The notes under the pieces are model-generated. The model saw nothing but the letters and a program-made list of their open reading frames with translations. It did no database searches and was not told the origin of the DNA. Positions 46,173 to 54,148 of a stretch of 64,000 nt of DNA are shown in pieces; the first letter of the stretch is position 1; every line of letters starts with the position of its first letter. This stretch comes from G965207335 sp965222825 (GTDB lineage: Bacteria; Pseudomonadota; Gammaproteobacteria; PS1; Pseudothioglobaceae). The stretch is from contig OZ244964.1 of assembly GCA_965222825.1 (NCBI GenBank), forward strand, positions 744,001 to 808,000, written 5' to 3'. Made by a program: the position numbers and the translations under genes.

Positions 46173-46598
46173 ATGAAAACTTTAACAAAGATGTTTGCAG
46201 TAGTGGCTTTGGTTGCTACTATTTCTGCCTCAGCTTGGGGTCCGTGGGGTGGTAATAACAACTATAACAGAGGTTATGGTAATAACTGGAGTCCATGGGG
46301 AAACAATGGTTATAACAACTATGGTGGCTCTAACTGGGGTCCTTTTGATAGTGGCTCTAACTGGGGTCCTTTTGATAGTGGCTCTAACTGGGGTCCTTTT
46401 ACTGGTAATAATGACTGGATGAATGATACAGATTTTGGTCTTAATTTTAATACTAAGAATAAAACTGATAATAGATTTGCTGGTCAAGCAGATGGTTATG
46501 CCAAAGGGCAAGCAGATGGTTATGCCAAAGGGCAAGCAGATGCTTATAACAGAGGTTATGCAGCAGCTAAAGCTGAGTTAGCTAAAAGCGATAAATAA
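46173..46598 (+). CDS. Small secreted Gly/Asn/Trp-rich repeat protein, sulfur-globule-protein-like
   Basis: 141 residues from the ATG at 46173, which has AGGAGA four bases upstream; an ATG 13 codons earlier has no such site. The signal peptide ends ATISASA, and the mature protein starts WGPWGGNNNYNRGYGNNW. Three copies of SNWGPF(D/T)SG follow, then two exact GQADGYAKGQADGYAKG units and an alanine-rich tail. Mature WGPW/NNGYGN starts are typical of sulfur globule proteins of purple and other sulfur oxidisers, but the tyrosine-rich end is missing. The duplicated promoter and strong terminator suggest an abundant structural protein. An alternative is an unrelated low-complexity envelope protein. 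Confidence 0.65.
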   Translation: MKTLTKMFAVVALVATISASAWGPWGGNNNYNRGYGNNWSPWGNNGYNNYGGSNWGPFDSGSNWGPFDSGSNWGPFTGNNDWMNDTDFGLNFNTKNKTDNRFAGQADGYAKGQADGYAKGQADAYNRGYAAAKAELAKSDK

Positions 46599-46614
46599 TT
46601 AATTTATCAAACTT

Positions 46615-46643
46615 AAAAGGAGGCTTTATGCCTCCTTTTTTTT
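46615..46643 (+). terminator. Strong intrinsic terminator
   Basis: AAAAGGAGGC (46615-46624), loop TTTAT, GCCTCCTTTT (46630-46639), then more T residues. It lies 16 bases after the stop of the small secreted protein gene and is the clearest factor-independent terminator in the window. Confidence 0.93.
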
Positions 46644-46706
46644 ATATTTTTTTAATCTCATTGCACGGCAGCCCAAAATACTAAAAATAACTCCACTGCG
46701 TAATAA

Positions 46707-46729
46707 TGGTATAGGCAAGGCTTATACCA
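46707..46729. terminator. GGTATAGG/CCTATACC-type hairpin between convergent genes
   Basis: TGGTATAGGC and GCTTATACCA are inverted with one mismatch around AAG, similar to the hairpins at 5964 and 39075. It lies 46 bases beyond the folA stop and may end that leftward transcript. Confidence 0.5.
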
Positions 46730-46775
46730 AAATATTTCTATAAGCAATACTACGCACATAGTGAGCAGATTTTAT

Positions 46776-47270
46776 TTATTCTTTGCTACTGTGCAACAGT
46801 CTCAATACTAAAAAAGAATAATCATATTTATTTTTAGCATCTGCTTTGTGGTTTTCTGTTGTTACTATTTGCCAGTTGTTATTTAATTTTGGAAAATGGG
46901 CATCGCCCTTAAATTTAGCTTTAATTCTAGTAATATATAAACGAGAGCAATATTTTATAGTTTGTTTATAAATATTAGCACCACCTATAATTATTAATTC
47001 TTGTTTTTGATTATTATTGATAATATTTTTAATATTATTTACCACTATTGCCCCGGGTATGGATAGATTTTTATCACTACTAATAATTATATTATTTCTA
47101 TCAGGTAGTACTTTGCCAATAGATTCATAAGTTTTTCTACCCATAACTATAGTTTTACCAGTAGTTATTTTTTTAAAATGTGCTAAGTCAGCTGGTATAT
47201 GCCACGGCAATTTATTATTACAACCTATTAGATTATTCTCATCCATAGCAACAATAATGCTTATACTCAT
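46776..47270 (-). CDS. folA: Dihydrofolate reductase
   Basis: Reduces dihydrofolate with NADPH. 164 residues (E. coli 159). The active-site start ISIIVAMDENNLIGCNNKLPWHIPADLAHFK includes the catalytic aspartate-type position (PADLAHFK). VMGRKTYESIG binds the cofactor, and IIIGGANIYKQ is the adenosine-loop region. A family B element begins four bases upstream of the start, so the promoter must lie in or beyond it. Confidence 0.96.
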   Translation of the reverse strand: MSISIIVAMDENNLIGCNNKLPWHIPADLAHFKKITTGKTIVMGRKTYESIGKVLPDRNNIIISSDKNLSIPGAIVVNNIKNIINNNQKQELIIIGGANIYKQTIKYCSRLYITRIKAKFKGDAHFPKLNNNWQIVTTENHKADAKNKYDYSFLVLRLLHSSKE

Positions 47271-47273
47271 TTT

Positions 47274-47370
47274 AGGAGCCTATGATTAACCATAATAAAA
47301 TTATATTTATAACAATATCTCATAAAACTCCGATTTATGATTCCTACTTCAAGGTTAATCGGAGGCTCCT
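47274..47370. repeat. Complete 97-bp family B element with terminal inverted repeats
   Basis: AGGAGCCTATGATTAACC (47274-47291) and GGTTAATCGGAGGCTCCT (47353-47370) are 18-base inverted repeats with two mismatches. The right edge supplies the first base of the CBS gene's stop codon (complement of TTA at 47370-47372). It fills the whole gap between folA and the CBS gene and is non-coding, so MITE-like. Confidence 0.82.
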
Positions 47371-47756
47371 TAGATACTTCTAAATACTATATTAGTCAAA
47401 CTAACTACACCAATAACTTTATTATCTTCTATTACTGGACATCTTGATAAATTAAACCTAGTTAATAATCTAGCACAATGTTTAACATCCATATTTTTAT
47501 GCACTGATAATATAGGCTTTTGCATAATTTCATAAATATTAATTCTGTCTAATGATTTATTTTGTGCAATTACCTCAGAAGCAATATCACCAACAATAAC
47601 CAAGCCATACTCATCATTCTCATCTTCTTTATCAACTATTAAAAGTTTAGTTTTTTTGTATTGCATTTTGTCTAATGCTTGCTTAACTGTATCCATAGTA
47701 TTAACAATATCTACATCTTGCCACATAACATCTTTTACTAGTATTTTATCTGTCAT
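47370..47756 (-). CDS. CBS-domain pair protein
   Basis: 128 residues forming one Bateman module: the first CBS begins VKDVMWQDVDIVNTMDTV, the second is MQKPILSVHKNMDVKHCARLL and ends with GVVSLTNIVF. Such modules bind adenine nucleotides and regulate partners. It overlaps the P-II-like gene by four bases and ends a four-gene operon with two DUF1538 membrane proteins, so it is probably a sensor for that transporter. Confidence 0.85.
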   Translation of the reverse strand: MTDKILVKDVMWQDVDIVNTMDTVKQALDKMQYKKTKLLIVDKEDENDEYGLVIVGDIASEVIAQNKSLDRINIYEIMQKPILSVHKNMDVKHCARLLTRFNLSRCPVIEDNKVIGVVSLTNIVFRSI

Positions 47757-48103
47757 ATTTTCTCCTTAATGGTTTTATTTAATTCTTGAATTTGATGCGA
47801 TAAACCAACAGTATCTTCAACATCTATCTGAAATGCCATACCTTTACTGTCTTGTTCATCAAATTTAGCTACTTTGGCAATGATCTCTAAAACATTTCTG
47901 GATAAATGTTCTTCAACAATAAATAGCACTACATCTGTGTGTTTTGCCACACTTAGCCCAAAAAATGTTTTTTTAATACCAATACCTTCTCCTCTTGCTT
48001 GAGACAATATAGTAACGCCTTTAGCACCAGATTCTCTAGCGTATTTAATTACCTCATTGGTTTTTAATGGATCTATAAAAGATACAATTAATTTAAAATG
48101 CAC
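47753..48103 (-). CDS. P-II-like regulatory protein
   Basis: 116 residues with the ferredoxin-like P-II pattern: KLIVSFIDPLKTNEVIKYARESGAKG at the start, then ILSQARGEGIG in the T-loop position and VVLFIVEEHLSRNVLEII. The uridylylated tyrosine loop of GlnB is absent. P-II-like proteins beside transporters often gate them in response to small ligands. It is placed between the DUF1538 and CBS genes of one operon. Confidence 0.82.
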   Translation of the reverse strand: MHFKLIVSFIDPLKTNEVIKYARESGAKGVTILSQARGEGIGIKKTFFGLSVAKHTDVVLFIVEEHLSRNVLEIIAKVAKFDEQDSKGMAFQIDVEDTVGLSHQIQELNKTIKEKI

Positions 48104-48114
48104 AATCTAACCTC

Positions 48115-48837
48115 CTATTTTTTATAAAAAATATTAATTATCCCAAAATACGACATTACACTTATAATTGGAAATAAACTAGCAAAAGCTATTAAACCAA
48201 AACTATCAATTAGTGGATTGCTGTGTGCTAAATTATTAGATAATCCAATGCCTAATGCTGCCACAATAGGCACGGTAACAGTTGATGTTGTAACACCGCC
48301 TGAGTCGTAAGCTAGTGCCACTATATCCTTAGGGGTAAAAAATGTTTGCATAATAACTAATATATAGCCCGGAATAATAAAATACTGCAATGGTATATCT
48401 ACAATAATCCTGTAAACACCTAAGGTAATACCAACAGCAACACCAACTGCAACGGCAATTCTTAGGTTAGATTTATTAATTTCTCCTCCTGATAACATTT
48501 CTGCCTTATAGGCTATGGCTAATAATGCTGGCTCGGCAATTGTAGTAGTAAAGCCTATTAAAAATGCAAAAATATAAACCCAAATATAGTCAAATAAAAA
48601 ATTGTTATTAGCAATAAAATCCTTTGATGTTAATTGATTAGACATTAACTCCCCAATTGGAAAAAGTGCAGTATCTAAACCAATTAAAAATAAACTAATA
48701 CCCAGCCAAACCAATAATAAGCCAAATAAAATATTTGCCATATTTGTTAGTTTTTTTCGAATTATTAAAAATTGGAATGCAAATAATATTAGCACAATAG
48801 GCAAAATATCAAATAACATTTGCACAAAAATATTCAT
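48115..48837 (-). CDS. DUF1538 membrane protein, second subunit (UmpAB-like transporter)
   Basis: 240 residues, about six to seven membrane helices. The family motifs GFTTTIAEPALLAIAYKAE and ALAYDSGGVTTSTVTVPIVAALGIGLS are clear and shared with the paralogue encoded upstream. In Halomonas a two-component DUF1538 pair (UmpAB) has been reported as a Na+(Li+,K+)/H+ antiporter. Function here is inferred from that family. The gene lies 11 bases from the P-II-like gene. Confidence 0.85.
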   Translation of the reverse strand: MNIFVQMLFDILPIVLILFAFQFLIIRKKLTNMANILFGLLLVWLGISLFLIGLDTALFPIGELMSNQLTSKDFIANNNFLFDYIWVYIFAFLIGFTTTIAEPALLAIAYKAEMLSGGEINKSNLRIAVAVGVAVGITLGVYRIIVDIPLQYFIIPGYILVIMQTFFTPKDIVALAYDSGGVTTSTVTVPIVAALGIGLSNNLAHSNPLIDSFGLIAFASLFPIISVMSYFGIINIFYKK

Positions 48838-48840
48838 TTA

Positions 48841-48935
48841 TAAAACCTCATCTTGTAAAACTCAGATTTGTCATTAAAAACATATCACAAATCGGACTTT
48901 GTGAGTCCTTCTGCAAGATTAATCAGAGCCTCCTT
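48841..48935. repeat. Family B-related repeat between the two DUF1538 genes
   Basis: TGTAAAACTCAGATTTG, then CATATCACAAATCGG and GATTAATCAGAGCCTCCTT resemble the right part of the 47274 element and the stretch at 5826. The right end overlaps the last codons and stop (GGSD-stop) of the upstream DUF1538 gene. Confidence 0.7.
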
Positions 48936-49671
48936 GATGTAATATTCCAAATATTAAAACTGCAATAATAGGCACAACAACAGTAATTCCTATCATACCA
49001 AAACCATCATTAAGAGGATTTCTATTTTTAATACTACTAGCTAAACCCACCCCTAAGGCAGTAATAAGTGGCACAGTAATAGTGGAGGTAGTAACACCGC
49101 CTATGTCATAAGCTATGCCTATTATAAAATCTGGGGCAAATAAGGTAATTATAATTACCAGTGAATAACAACTAGCAATAATATAATATAAGGGCCAATT
49201 CTTAATAATTCTAATAACTCCAAGCACAACGGAAAAGCCAACAGAAATAGCTACTGTATAACGAATACTTGTTGCATAATTATGCATATCTTGTTTATTA
49301 TTAGCTATAATACCGCCATTACTGGCAATTTCTGATGCTTTATTAGTAATAGCAATAAGTGCCGGCTCAGCTATGGTAGTGCCAAAACCAAGCATTGCTG
49401 AAAATATTAATAGCCAAAATATATTGCCATTTTCTACAAATGAATAAGCAATAGACTCTCCTATTGGAAATAAGGCTATATTTAAACCATAAATAAATAA
49501 ACTAAGTCCAATAATAGTAAATAAAAGTCCCTCTGCAATTATAAAAACATTGGGGAGGTCTTTTTGCAAAACTACAAATTGAAAAAATACTATCACAACC
49601 ACAATAGGCAATAAATCCTTAACGCTAGATATAAAATATCTATAAAATTGTAATAATATATTTTTAATCAT
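48919..49671 (-). CDS. DUF1538 membrane protein, first subunit (UmpAB-like transporter)
   Basis: 250 residues, paralogous to its neighbour: GFGTTIAEPALIAITNKASE and IAYDIGGVTTSTITVPLITALGVGLA repeat the same two motifs. It begins the operon with the second DUF1538, P-II-like and CBS genes. The last residues (QGGSD) come from a repeat end, so the native C-terminus may be altered. Divergent from the pabC-like gene with a 14-base gap. Confidence 0.85.
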   Translation of the reverse strand: MIKNILLQFYRYFISSVKDLLPIVVVIVFFQFVVLQKDLPNVFIIAEGLLFTIIGLSLFIYGLNIALFPIGESIAYSFVENGNIFWLLIFSAMLGFGTTIAEPALIAITNKASEIASNGGIIANNKQDMHNYATSIRYTVAISVGFSVVLGVIRIIKNWPLYYIIASCYSLVIIITLFAPDFIIGIAYDIGGVTTSTITVPLITALGVGLASSIKNRNPLNDGFGMIGITVVVPIIAVLIFGILHQGGSD

Positions 49672-49685
49672 ACGATCATATTTTA

Positions 49686-50603
49686 ATGAAAAAAAACACT
49701 GTTACTGTAATTAACGCTAAATTTAATAATAAAATATCTATTAATAATAGAAATTTACAATACGGTGATGGTATTTTTGAAACCTGCGTCATTAAAAATA
49801 ATAAATTACTATTTTGGCACAAGCACTATCAACGCTTAAAATTAGGTTGCGATAAACTAAACATAGCCAATGTAGCAAGTACTATATATATAAGGGATAT
49901 TAAAAAATTAGTCAACCGTAGCAATATTAAAAATGGTGTTATTAAAATTATTCTAAGTCGTGGCAATAGTAAAAGAGGCTATAGTTATAGTGCAATTAAA
50001 CCAGTTCGTATTGTAACAATTAGTAAATTAGTACATATCCATAATGATAGTTTTGAACTAAGTATTTGCACTAGTGGTTATGGGAGTAATAGTGCGTTAT
50101 CTGGTATTAAGCACTGCAATCGTTTGGAAAATATTCTAGCAAGTGCTGATATAACAACCAATGACTGTATAATGCTAGATAATAATAATGTTATTTCTAC
50201 TACTTGTGCAAATATATTTATTGTAAAAAATAATATTTTAATAACCCCAGATACTAGTAATTGTGGCATTAACGGCACTAGAAGAGATATTATATTAGAA
50301 TTAGCAACATCTATAAATATTAGTTATAAAATAGATAAAATTACTATTGATGATATAAACAGTGCCGATGAGATATTTATTACTAATAGCATATTAGGTA
50401 TTCAAAAAATAACTAAATTTCAAAATATAAACTACCAACAACACCCAATAACTGATTTATTAACAAAAATATTTATAGATAGTGAGCTTGAGTCCAATAT
50501 AGTAATAAAACCAAAGACAGTATTATATGGTGTTATTAAATTATTGATTTTTGTTAGTATGGTATTTATCTTAACATTTATTTATACCAATAAAATTACA
50601 TAG
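49686..50603 (+). CDS. pabC: Aminotransferase class IV, aminodeoxychorismate lyase-like, with C-terminal membrane helix
   Basis: 305 residues, about 30 longer than typical PabC. QYGDGIFETC near residue 27, the PLP lysine in GIKHCNRLENILA (about residue 140), STTCANIFIVKNN and GINGTRRDIILE mark the fold-type IV enzyme family. PabC releases 4-aminobenzoate for folate, which fits with folA nearby, but branched-chain or D-amino-acid aminotransferase roles cannot be excluded. The last 30 residues contain a clear membrane helix (VIKLLIFVSMVFILTFIY). Since pabC often precedes mltG, whose product starts with such a helix, the tail may be a remnant of a fused mltG. Confidence 0.78.
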   Translation: MKKNTVTVINAKFNNKISINNRNLQYGDGIFETCVIKNNKLLFWHKHYQRLKLGCDKLNIANVASTIYIRDIKKLVNRSNIKNGVIKIILSRGNSKRGYSYSAIKPVRIVTISKLVHIHNDSFELSICTSGYGSNSALSGIKHCNRLENILASADITTNDCIMLDNNNVISTTCANIFIVKNNILITPDTSNCGINGTRRDIILELATSINISYKIDKITIDDINSADEIFITNSILGIQKITKFQNINYQQHPITDLLTKIFIDSELESNIVIKPKTVLYGVIKLLIFVSMVFILTFIYTNKIT

Positions 50604-50689
50604 TCCAACCTAAATAATTTTATGCATTGCAACAATCTAAAAATACACAAACAACACTTGGATAATATTAGTTAATATTTAAAAAATAA

Positions 50690-52405
50690 ATGAATTATAA
50701 AGCACTCGCTAGTAGATTATTTCACTACTTACACAACCATAAATTTAAAATTATAATAACGGTAATAGCAGTTATTTTATCAGGTATATCTAATAGTTTA
50801 GCGCCTGAGATTACTGGCAGAATTATAGATAATTTATTTGGCGATGTTAGATATAAAAGTGAGGCAATATTTTACGCATCAGCACTATTAGCAGTTGGGG
50901 CTTTAGGGGCGTTATTTACTTTAATCTATACAGCTAGTAATACTTGGGTAGCTAATAAAGTAATTATGGATATTAGGGCTGATATGTTTAATAAAATATT
51001 ACAATTACCACAACAATATTTTGACAATAAAAACTCAGGTGAGGTATTATCCAAAATTACCTTTGATGTTACAAAACTAGCCAGTGCTACAACAACTATT
51101 TGGCTTGATATTTTTCGCTCATTTGTTATGGTCGTAGTTTTAGTAGGATATTTGTTTTATAAAAACTACCAATTAAGTTTAATGCTACTAATTTTAATGC
51201 CTATTATATATTTAACTATTAAAATAGCAGCAAAAAGAATGCATAAAGCCAGTGATAATGTTCAGCAAACTATGGGAGAAATAACCCATAATCTCAATGA
51301 GAATATCTCGGCAAATCACATAATAAAAATATACAACGCTGAACAACAAAAAAAAGATACATTCCATAAACTTAGTAACAATCTACGCCAGCAATTATTT
51401 AAACTAAATATAACTGAGGCATTTAATACCGGTTTTATTGGTTTAACTATTGTAATTATTTTGAGTATAGTTGTTTATTCATCAAGCATATATCTTAATA
51501 TGACATCTGGTGAGTTTTTGGCATTTTTTACTGCTATGGGTATATTAGCTAAACCTGTTAAAACCATATCGCAAGTTAATAAACTATTACAAGAAGCCCT
51601 AGTTGGGGCTAATAGCGTATTTGGCTTAATAGACTCCCCTGCTGAGATTAATAATGGCAAATTAAAATTAACCAATATTAAGAGTGCTATAATATTTAAT
51701 AATGTTAGTTTTGGCTATGATGATAAACTAATATTAAAAAATATAAACTTAAATATTAAGGTAGGACAAACTATTGCCTTTGTAGGTGCAACAGGTAGTG
51801 GTAAAAGCACTATTGTTAAACTATTATGTAGGTTTTATAACCCAACTGTGGGCAGCATAAGTATTGATGGTGTTGATATTAATAATATTGATATTAATAA
51901 TTTACGCACTCATATTGCATTAGTTGACCAAAATATTCAATTATTTAGTGATACCATAGTTAATAATATCTCCTTAGGGGGGGGGAATATCAGCTATGAT
52001 GTTGTAAAAAATGCAGCTAAAAATGCTAGTGCTACTGAATTTATTGATAAATTAGCCAATAAATTCTCCCAGCAAGTTGGTGAAAACGGCACCAAATTAT
52101 CAGGCGGACAAAGGCAACGCTTAGCAATAGCAAGAGCAATTACTAAAAACAGTAATATTTTAATATTTGATGAGGCAACATCAGCCCTAGATAGCAATAC
52201 AGAAGCAAATATTCAACAAGCTATTAGCAGTATTACTAAAAATAAAACCGTGCTAATAATAGCCCATAGACTAAGCACAATTAAAAAAGCTGATAAAATT
52301 ATTGTGCTAGAACAAGGCAAAATTGTAGAACAAGGCACACACCAAGAATTATTAGCAAATAATAGTTATTATCAAGTTTTATATAATAAACAATCTAGCA
52401 AATAA
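50690..52405 (+). CDS. msbA: Lipid A/lipid-flippase type ABC exporter (MsbA-like)
   Basis: 571 residues (E. coli MsbA 582), one ABC-B membrane domain of six helices fused to an ATPase. Walker A is GATGSGKST, the signature LSGGQRQRLAIARAI, Walker B ILIFDEATSALD and the switch IAHRLST. The elements AFFTAMGILAKPVKTISQVN and LLQEALVGANSVF match MsbA. It probably flips lipid A-core to the periplasmic face for LptG and partners. A nine-G run at 51977-51985 encodes three glycines between the Q loop and the signature. Followed by convergent sugar-transferase genes. Confidence 0.85.
   Translation: MNYKALASRLFHYLHNHKFKIIITVIAVILSGISNSLAPEITGRIIDNLFGDVRYKSEAIFYASALLAVGALGALFTLIYTASNTWVANKVIMDIRADMFNKILQLPQQYFDNKNSGEVLSKITFDVTKLASATTTIWLDIFRSFVMVVVLVGYLFYKNYQLSLMLLILMPIIYLTIKIAAKRMHKASDNVQQTMGEITHNLNENISANHIIKIYNAEQQKKDTFHKLSNNLRQQLFKLNITEAFNTGFIGLTIVIILSIVVYSSSIYLNMTSGEFLAFFTAMGILAKPVKTISQVNKLLQEALVGANSVFGLIDSPAEINNGKLKLTNIKSAIIFNNVSFGYDDKLILKNINLNIKVGQTIAFVGATGSGKSTIVKLLCRFYNPTVGSISIDGVDINNIDINNLRTHIALVDQNIQLFSDTIVNNISLGGGNISYDVVKNAAKNASATEFIDKLANKFSQQVGENGTKLSGGQRQRLAIARAITKNSNILIFDEATSALDSNTEANIQQAISSITKNKTVLIIAHRLSTIKKADKIIVLEQGKIVEQGTHQELLANNSYYQVLYNKQSSK
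51977..51985 (+). repeat. G9 homopolymer inside the msbA-like gene
   Basis: Nine consecutive G residues (codons GGG GGG GGG) in an otherwise very AT-rich gene. In frame as given. Such runs are classical slippage sites. Confidence 0.95.
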
Positions 52406-52407
52406 TG

Positions 52408-53160
52408 CTATTTTCTTTGATTTTTTTCATAAAGTTTGAGATATTTATAAAACACATTACCAGCATTTGAAACTGAAATTAATAACCCTCTATAACCATA
52501 CAAAAAACCTTTTTTAAAAAAATAACACCTAATAAAACTAAATAATGATTTTAATACTGCCTTGGTAGGAGATGAGTATTTTTTGTGATAATAATTATCA
52601 GCCCAAAGTGTAGAATATATATCCATTTTTTGTAATAATTGTGCTACATTATCATAACTATAATGATTAAAACTATATTTTAGCTTTTTAATATTTATAT
52701 TATCATCTAGTATAAGGCTTTCGTGCACGAGGTCATTGCTAAACTTAGTGGTATTTTTGTTAAACAACCTCCTAACCCAATCATTTTGCCAAGTGCAGCA
52801 ATTAATCTTTTTACCATTGTAATAATTATCTCTTTTTATAACATAAATTGTGTTTTTATTTAACTGCATATTGAGTATTTCACTACTTAGTTGTGCTGTT
52901 AAAACCTCATCACTATCAATGGATAAAATCCAGTCATTACTGGTATATTCTATTGCTAAATTTTTAAGTTTGCCAAAACCAATAAAGTCGTTTTTATAAA
53001 TTTTAACATTACTAAATTCTTTAACAATATCTAAGGTATTATCAGAAGAGCCATTATCGAGGATAATAATTTCAGTAAAATTTACCAGAGCATCAAGGCA
53101 TTGTCTAATATATTGTGCTGAGTTTTTTGTTAAAATAGTTACACTTATTTTATTAACCAT
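52408..53160 (-). CDS. Family 2 glycosyltransferase, WaaE/KdtX-like
   Basis: 250 residues. The GT-A start ISVTILTKNSAQYIRQCLDAL, ILDNGSSDNT and the DxD-type ILSIDSDEVL are present. FYKKG-type C-terminal sequences resemble the LPS core glucosyltransferase WaaE family. Acts at the cytoplasmic face of the inner membrane, adding a sugar to the LPS core; the acceptor is unknown. It is the last gene of the leftward LPS group, converging on msbA with a 2-base gap. Confidence 0.82.
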   Translation of the reverse strand: MVNKISVTILTKNSAQYIRQCLDALVNFTEIIILDNGSSDNTLDIVKEFSNVKIYKNDFIGFGKLKNLAIEYTSNDWILSIDSDEVLTAQLSSEILNMQLNKNTIYVIKRDNYYNGKKINCCTWQNDWVRRLFNKNTTKFSNDLVHESLILDDNINIKKLKYSFNHYSYDNVAQLLQKMDIYSTLWADNYYHKKYSSPTKAVLKSLFSFIRCYFFKKGFLYGYRGLLISVSNAGNVFYKYLKLYEKNQRK

Positions 53161-53166
53161 ATTTAT

Positions 53167-54144
53167 TCAAACCTCAGATATTACTTCAAAATCATTTAAA
53201 CTACCGGTAATTGCAAAACCTAATGCTATTTTAGTGCATTTTTTTTGTTTTAGTTTACAAGCGATTTGATTGATACTAGCACCTGAACCTAGTGCATCAT
53301 CAATAATAAGAGTTTTGTTAAATATCACATTGCCTTCAACTACAAACGAGTAATTAGCATTATCAATTCTATCTGTTAGTTTTTTGAGTGTTTTTTGTGC
53401 TACCCTAATATCAGCAAATACTTTAACGACCTTTATTTCAGGCAAACTTAGTGCTAATTCTAACCTAAATAAGTGCATAAATTGTAGTATTCTTGGCACA
53501 GTAGGTGGCACAAAAATAACAGAATCAATGTTTTCACTACTAATAAGTTTATTAATATATGGTTTAATTGTGGCAATAATTTTTTTAATTTTTACTCTAT
53601 TTTGACCTTGTTTAGCATATAATAATTGCTGTCCTGTTTTGGTTTTACCAAATACTTCTACTGCATAAAAATCAAAGTAAAAAACTTTATCAACACAAGT
53701 GTTTTTAGCAAATGTTTTATTTATTTTACTTGTAGCGTCTAGTAACCCATTTTTTTTTATTTTTTGATATTTTTGAATAATTTTACTAAATTCTTTTGCT
53801 TTTTTTTGAGTATCAAAACCTCTTTTTGCACACCATAACACAAAACCACTAATACCAGACAACTCAACACCTGTTGGCTCAATAAACAAAAATTGCTCCT
53901 CAATAACTTGTTTAAGTTCTAAATTAAACTCAATACTGTGCGTTTTATCATTTTCATTTGCAGGACTATAAAATACTTTAGGTGCATGACCTATTTTTTT
54001 AATTTGACCGCTATCTAATAAACTCTTAAGGTGGCGATGCACCATTTGCCTATTGATAGCAAAATTTGCATAAATATCAGCAGGTTTTATAATACCTATA
54101 GTGCTAATATAAGTAAGTATTTTATCTTTTGTATTATTATCCAT
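53167..54144 (-). CDS. Winged-helix DNA-binding protein fused to a phosphoribosyltransferase-like domain
   Basis: 325 residues. The N-terminal 60 form a winged helix (IGIIKPADIYANFAINRQMVHRHLKSLLDSGQIKKIG). The C-terminal 150 resemble a type I phosphoribosyltransferase: VIFVPPTVPRILQFMHLF, then the PRPP loop LIIDDALGSGASINQIA. A middle stretch (VDKVFYFDFYAVEVFGKTKTG) is unassigned. The fusion recalls PurR-type regulators that sense PRPP, but the order and sequence are not those of PurR. It could regulate genes rather than catalyse. Directly upstream are five 7-bp repeats that look like its own operator. It sits among LPS genes, though no role there is evident. Confidence 0.72.
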   Translation of the reverse strand: MDNNTKDKILTYISTIGIIKPADIYANFAINRQMVHRHLKSLLDSGQIKKIGHAPKVFYSPANENDKTHSIEFNLELKQVIEEQFLFIEPTGVELSGISGFVLWCAKRGFDTQKKAKEFSKIIQKYQKIKKNGLLDATSKINKTFAKNTCVDKVFYFDFYAVEVFGKTKTGQQLLYAKQGQNRVKIKKIIATIKPYINKLISSENIDSVIFVPPTVPRILQFMHLFRLELALSLPEIKVVKVFADIRVAQKTLKKLTDRIDNANYSFVVEGNVIFNKTLIIDDALGSGASINQIACKLKQKKCTKIALGFAITGSLNDFEVISEV

Positions 54145-54148
54145 ATAA

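Noticed and set aside
46230..46535. Antisense frame across the small secreted repeat protein
   Set aside because: It is a low-complexity mirror of a repeat-coding sequence; the sense strand has signal peptide, ribosome-binding site, promoter and terminator.
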